DNA of 49,090 bases, from NCBI GenBank assembly GCA_017644105.1, contig JAEPMD010000026.1, positions 1 to 49,090 on the forward strand, written 5' to 3'. The notes under the pieces were generated by a model, which saw only the letters and a program-made list of their open reading frames with translations, was not told the DNA's origin and searched no databases. The position numbers and the translations under genes are program-made. Below are positions 46,107-49,090 of this stretch, in pieces. Numbering within the stretch: position 1 is the stretch's first letter; the number at the start of each line of letters is the position of its first letter. The DNA comes from Rhizobiaceae bacterium (GTDB lineage Bacteria; Pseudomonadota; Alphaproteobacteria; Rhizobiales; Rhizobiaceae).

Positions 46107-47654
46107 ATGTCTCAGGACGATTTAAAACTATTCAAAGAGTTCGCCGGTCAAAACGGCGACTATTATGCAGACAAGTTTCTTCAAATTCAAAAATCTATCC
46201 TGCCCCGAACGCATATCAACTATGCTGCTCTCCTAGGTAGTTTTGTTTGGGCCGGGTTGCGCGGGAACTGGCTACTTTTCACGATTGGATTTGTGATTGA
46301 TCTGGTCGCGATGGTCAATCTCGCGCTTTTTTTCAAATATGCGGAAAAAGCAAGCGAATATATCGGTCAGGATGACAAGATATATTTGTTGGATCGCTAT
46401 GATGGATGGTCAAGCAATCACCTTTTAATGGCTGTTTTAACCTTCGTCTTAGGCCGCATTTTATTCGCCTGGTTTGCCGACAGATTTTACGCAAATCAAT
46501 ATGCACGTTGGCGCACAGATGAAAAAACCCCAAGCAGTTTTGTCCTCTCAAGACTTGTGATTGTGGCGGTGGTATCAGCTTTGATATTGCCACTCACAAT
46601 CTATCGTTCAACGCAATTTGTGCCTGAACAACGCGCATGTATCAAACAAGACCGCTTGATCGAATCTGGTGAGCAGGTTCCGTTTAAAGACAGATTTAAT
46701 TGCGCTGTCATGGGTGAATTCCCCACACTTATTTGGATTGATCGACCCGATACAATTAATTACCGCAAAGATGATAGCGGCCAATATGTTGAAATCCGCA
46801 CACCCGCACGTGAGGGTGCGCCGCCCTTTAATCTGAACAAATACATGTCCCAAACCATTGATGATGGCATTCAATATGCGACGATTTTCTATGGCTCGAT
46901 ATTTGATCAGATTACAGCCTTCTTGAACTCCATGCTCAACGCCATTGAAGCCGTGTTTGTTGGTACACCTTGGCCGGTAACCATGTTGGTGCTCGTCTTT
47001 ATTGCGTATAAAATGGCGGGCCGACGAACGGCAATCTTTGCCGCGGCATCGCTGTTCTATCTTGCGATATTTGATTTCTGGCAAACGGCGATGGACACCA
47101 TGTCATTGGTTGTGGCGTCCACAATCATCTGTACGATTGTCGGACTCCCCCTTGGTATCTGGGTTGGAAAATCTGATCGAGGAAATTCGATCACGACACC
47201 CATCCTCGATGTAATGCAAACGATCCCATCCTTTGTGTATCTCTTACCGGCTATTGCATTCTTTTCCATTGGCAAGCCGCCGGCCATTTTGGCAACCGTG
47301 ATTTTTGCCATGCCGCCGATGGTTCGTTTGACCGCGCTTGGTATTAAGCATGTGCCGGAAAACACCAAGGAAGCAGCGTTGGCATTTGGCGCGAACCCAA
47401 GACAGCTTTTAACGAAAGTCGAGCTACCGCTTGCATTGCCTTCCATTATGGCGGGCATGAACCAGGTGGTGATGATGAGCCTTGCGATGGTTGTGATCGC
47501 CGCATTCATTGGTGCGGGCGGAATGGGCTTCATCGTCGTTGAAGCTTTGAACAATGCCGAAACAGGGCGCGGTCTTTTGGCCGGATTTGGAATTGCACTT
47601 CTGGCGATGATGATCGACAGCGTTGTGCAAAAAGCGAATAAAATTCGCGATTAA
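46107..47654 (+). CDS. Module 3 ABC permease (ProW-like) with N-terminal extension
   Basis: A 515-residue permease. The N-terminal half keeps the extension seen in modules 1 and 2 (DYYADKFLQIQ..., then AALLGSFVWAGLRGNW), with extra membrane segments and a cysteine-containing loop (about residues 170-250) not seen in the others. The C-terminal BPD_transp_1 domain has EAALAFGANPRQLL...LPLALPSIMAG. It is the most diverged of the three. Confidence 0.9.
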   Translation: MSQDDLKLFKEFAGQNGDYYADKFLQIQKSILPRTHINYAALLGSFVWAGLRGNWLLFTIGFVIDLVAMVNLALFFKYAEKASEYIGQDDKIYLLDRYDGWSSNHLLMAVLTFVLGRILFAWFADRFYANQYARWRTDEKTPSSFVLSRLVIVAVVSALILPLTIYRSTQFVPEQRACIKQDRLIESGEQVPFKDRFNCAVMGEFPTLIWIDRPDTINYRKDDSGQYVEIRTPAREGAPPFNLNKYMSQTIDDGIQYATIFYGSIFDQITAFLNSMLNAIEAVFVGTPWPVTMLVLVFIAYKMAGRRTAIFAAASLFYLAIFDFWQTAMDTMSLVVASTIICTIVGLPLGIWVGKSDRGNSITTPILDVMQTIPSFVYLLPAIAFFSIGKPPAILATVIFAMPPMVRLTALGIKHVPENTKEAALAFGANPRQLLTKVELPLALPSIMAGMNQVVMMSLAMVVIAAFIGAGGMGFIVVEALNNAETGRGLLAGFGIALLAMMIDSVVQKANKIRD

Positions 47655-47711
47655 ACATTCACTGCGCCCGGTTAAAGGCGTGCTGAATATCAATAACTAA
47701 GGAGTGTGAAC

Positions 47712-48671
47712 ATGAAACTATTAAAATCACTGGCGCTCAGCACAGCGCTTATCGCTGGCTCCACGACGGCGGGATTATCCGCTGACGCCAAAGTCACAAT
47801 TTCCGACCTGACGTGGACAGGCGCAAAAGCAATCGGATTTGTAATCCAGGAGATCATTACCGGTCCAATGGGTATGGAAGCTGAGATTGTCGAAGGCATG
47901 TCCGACGGTTCAATTATCGCAGCTGGGATGGATAAAGGTGATGGTTCCATCGATGTCTATACAGACTTCTGGATGCCAAGTCGTGCGGGTCTTTGGGACA
48001 AATATATCGATGGTGCTGCAACCGTTGCTGTGAATACGCCTTATGAAGGGACACAGCGTATTTATGTGCCGTCATATATGACAGATAAATTGTCATCTAT
48101 TGAAGATATGAAGAAGCCTGAGGTTGCGTTGTTATTTGATTCAGATGGCAATGGTAAAGGTGAATATTGGGCGGGTGAAATTGGTTGGAAGTCCACCAAG
48201 CAGTGGAAAGTTAAATTCAAAAGCTATGGTTTGGATGAGCTATGGGAAGCGGCTGATATTACGGAAGCTGCCTTTAAGGGTCAGTTGAAGGCAGCTTATG
48301 CCAAAGGCGAGCCGGCTTTGTTCTATCGCTGGACACCTGAAGCCATGTTCGCAGAATATGATCTGTCGGCTGTTGAAGAGCCTGCACGCACTGAAGGCTG
48401 CGAAAAAGTTGATCTAGAAGCAGAAGATTGGTTGGAAGTGTCCACATTCTCATGCGCAAGTTCAGTGGCAAGTGTTTATGTTGCCTATTCCAAAACTTTG
48501 GAAACACGTAACCCAGCTGTTGCTAAAATGTTGTCAAATATCAAGCTAGATCCTAGCGCGATCAATGCATGGATCTTATCCATTAATGGTGATGGTCTTG
48601 ATCCGCGTGATGTGGCCCAAGAATGGGTTGCCGACAACATGGATACAGTGAACGCTTGGATAAATGGCTAG
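47712..48671 (+). CDS. Module 3 periplasmic binding protein (OpuAC/ProX type)
   Basis: A 319-residue secreted solute-binding protein with a signal peptide ending near TAGLSADA. Potential ligand aromatics occur in SDLTWTGAKAIGF, DFWMPSRAGLW and GEIGWKST; the pocket differs from modules 1 and 2. The ATG at 47712 was preferred to an earlier in-frame GTG because GGAG is seven bases upstream. The C-terminus (DTVNAWING) aligns with those of the other two proteins, so the gene is complete even though an insertion sequence begins at its stop codon. Confidence 0.9.
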   Translation: MKLLKSLALSTALIAGSTTAGLSADAKVTISDLTWTGAKAIGFVIQEIITGPMGMEAEIVEGMSDGSIIAAGMDKGDGSIDVYTDFWMPSRAGLWDKYIDGAATVAVNTPYEGTQRIYVPSYMTDKLSSIEDMKKPEVALLFDSDGNGKGEYWAGEIGWKSTKQWKVKFKSYGLDELWEAADITEAAFKGQLKAAYAKGEPALFYRWTPEAMFAEYDLSAVEEPARTEGCEKVDLEAEDWLEVSTFSCASSVASVYVAYSKTLETRNPAVAKMLSNIKLDPSAINAWILSINGDGLDPRDVAQEWVADNMDTVNAWING

Positions 48672-49090
48672 GTTCTGTTGACAAACTGTCTTGTCCATAG
48701 TCTTGCCGCTGCGATTTGTACGAATCCGAGATAACTCACAGCTGTTTTGTCATATCTTGTTGCCAATCTTCTTGAGCATTTTAGCTTGTTGAAGCAGCGT
48801 TCAACATGATTGCGCAGTGCGTAAACAAACAGGTCTACCTGAATATCTATTTTTCTGCTTTTGCGTCCGGGAATAACTGGTGTACCTCCGCGTTGTTTTA
48901 TTGTTTTTCGGATGTGGTCTGAATCATAACCCCGATCTGCGATGAAAACCTTTGCAGCAGGGGCATTTTCATCCATCAGCAAGTCAAAGCCTTTATAATC
49001 AGAAACTTCTCCACCAGTTATTTCCGCCCTGACAGGCAATCCGTGAGCATTGGTAATGAGATGGATTTTGGTCGTGAAGCCACCTTTTGA
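48668..49090 (-). CDS. IS5-family (IS427-like) transposase, C-terminal part
   Basis: The last 140 codons of a transposase running into the window from the right edge; the frame is open to position 49090. The second catalytic Asp is in FIADRGYDSDHIRKT and the Glu in LRNHVERCFNKLK, fitting the DDE motif of IS5-family OrfB proteins. The start lies outside the window, so whether the element is intact is unknown. Its stop TAG uses target bases beyond the element end. Confidence 0.88.
   Translation of the reverse strand, partial: SKGGFTTKIHLITNAHGLPVRAEITGGEVSDYKGFDLLMDENAPAAKVFIADRGYDSDHIRKTIKQRGGTPVIPGRKSRKIDIQVDLFVYALRNHVERCFNKLKCSRRLATRYDKTAVSYLGFVQIAAARLWTRQFVNRT
48671..49090. mobile_element. 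Insertion sequence, IS5/IS427 group, one end
   Basis: The element begins GGTTCTGTTGACAAACTG, an IR-like end for this group, directly after CTA at 48668-48670. IS427-type elements target CTAG/YTAR sites and duplicate TA. Only this end is in the window; the other end and the second TA copy lie beyond it. Confidence 0.8.

Noticed and set aside
47057-47554. 165-codon frame antisense to the module 3 permease
   Set aside because: Shadow of a clear permease domain; no ribosome binding site or domain of its own.

Overview
The window looks like the chromosome of an alphaproteobacterium, most likely of the order Hyphomicrobiales (Rhizobiales), with moderately AT-rich DNA and possibly marine. The evidence is the alphaproteobacterial EtfB N-terminus at the left edge, the phaR / phaA-phaB arrangement, the series Suv3-like helicase - S4 protein - 7Fe ferredoxin FdxA - CarD - M48 protease, and the many OpuA/ProVWX-type uptake systems. 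The genus cannot be named from this sequence alone.

Left part (1-26.6 kb) is mostly core genome: the start of etfB, a prenyl diphosphate synthase, a monofunctional transglycosylase, a glutathione transferase, ribosomal protein L32, a small membrane protein, a GlcG/HbpS-like protein, a gamma-glutamyltransferase, the PHB genes phaR and phaAB, the helicase/S4/ferredoxin/CarD group, a lipoprotein M48 protease, thiamine pyrophosphokinase, an ABC-F ATPase with aldose 1-epimerase, a glycine-zipper lipoprotein, DXP reductoisomerase, a cytochrome bd-type oxidase (cydAB), an iron-type alcohol dehydrogenase and aspartate decarboxylase PanD.

Right part (25.6-48.7 kb) is an accessory uptake-and-catabolism island. 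Three complete OpuA/ProVWX-type ABC transporters (binding protein, ATPase, permease) lie within 23 kb, and each is linked to different enzymes and its own regulator. Module 1: a guanidinobutyrase/agmatinase-like ureohydrolase plus a LysR regulator. Module 2: a D-cysteine desulfhydrase/cysteate lyase-like PLP enzyme, an alpha/beta hydrolase and a second LysR. Module 3: a 778-residue fusion of a DUF1989 (carboxyguanidine deiminase-like) region to a GcvT/DmdA-type folate-dependent domain, under a LacI regulator with two clear operators. A large chemoreceptor sits between modules 1 and 2. All three permeases carry the same unusual N-terminal membrane extension. The simplest reading is that these are nutrient scavenging systems for different zwitterionic or guanidino compounds rather than three redundant osmoprotectant pumps. 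The substrates are not known.

The right edge is the end of an IS5/IS427-like element inserted exactly at the stop codon of the last binding-protein gene. Other non-coding features are two 63-bp near-identical repeats before the helicase gene, several intrinsic terminators, hairpins after two binding-protein genes, and palindromic LysR-type sites that share one core. No tRNA, rRNA or CRISPR array was seen.
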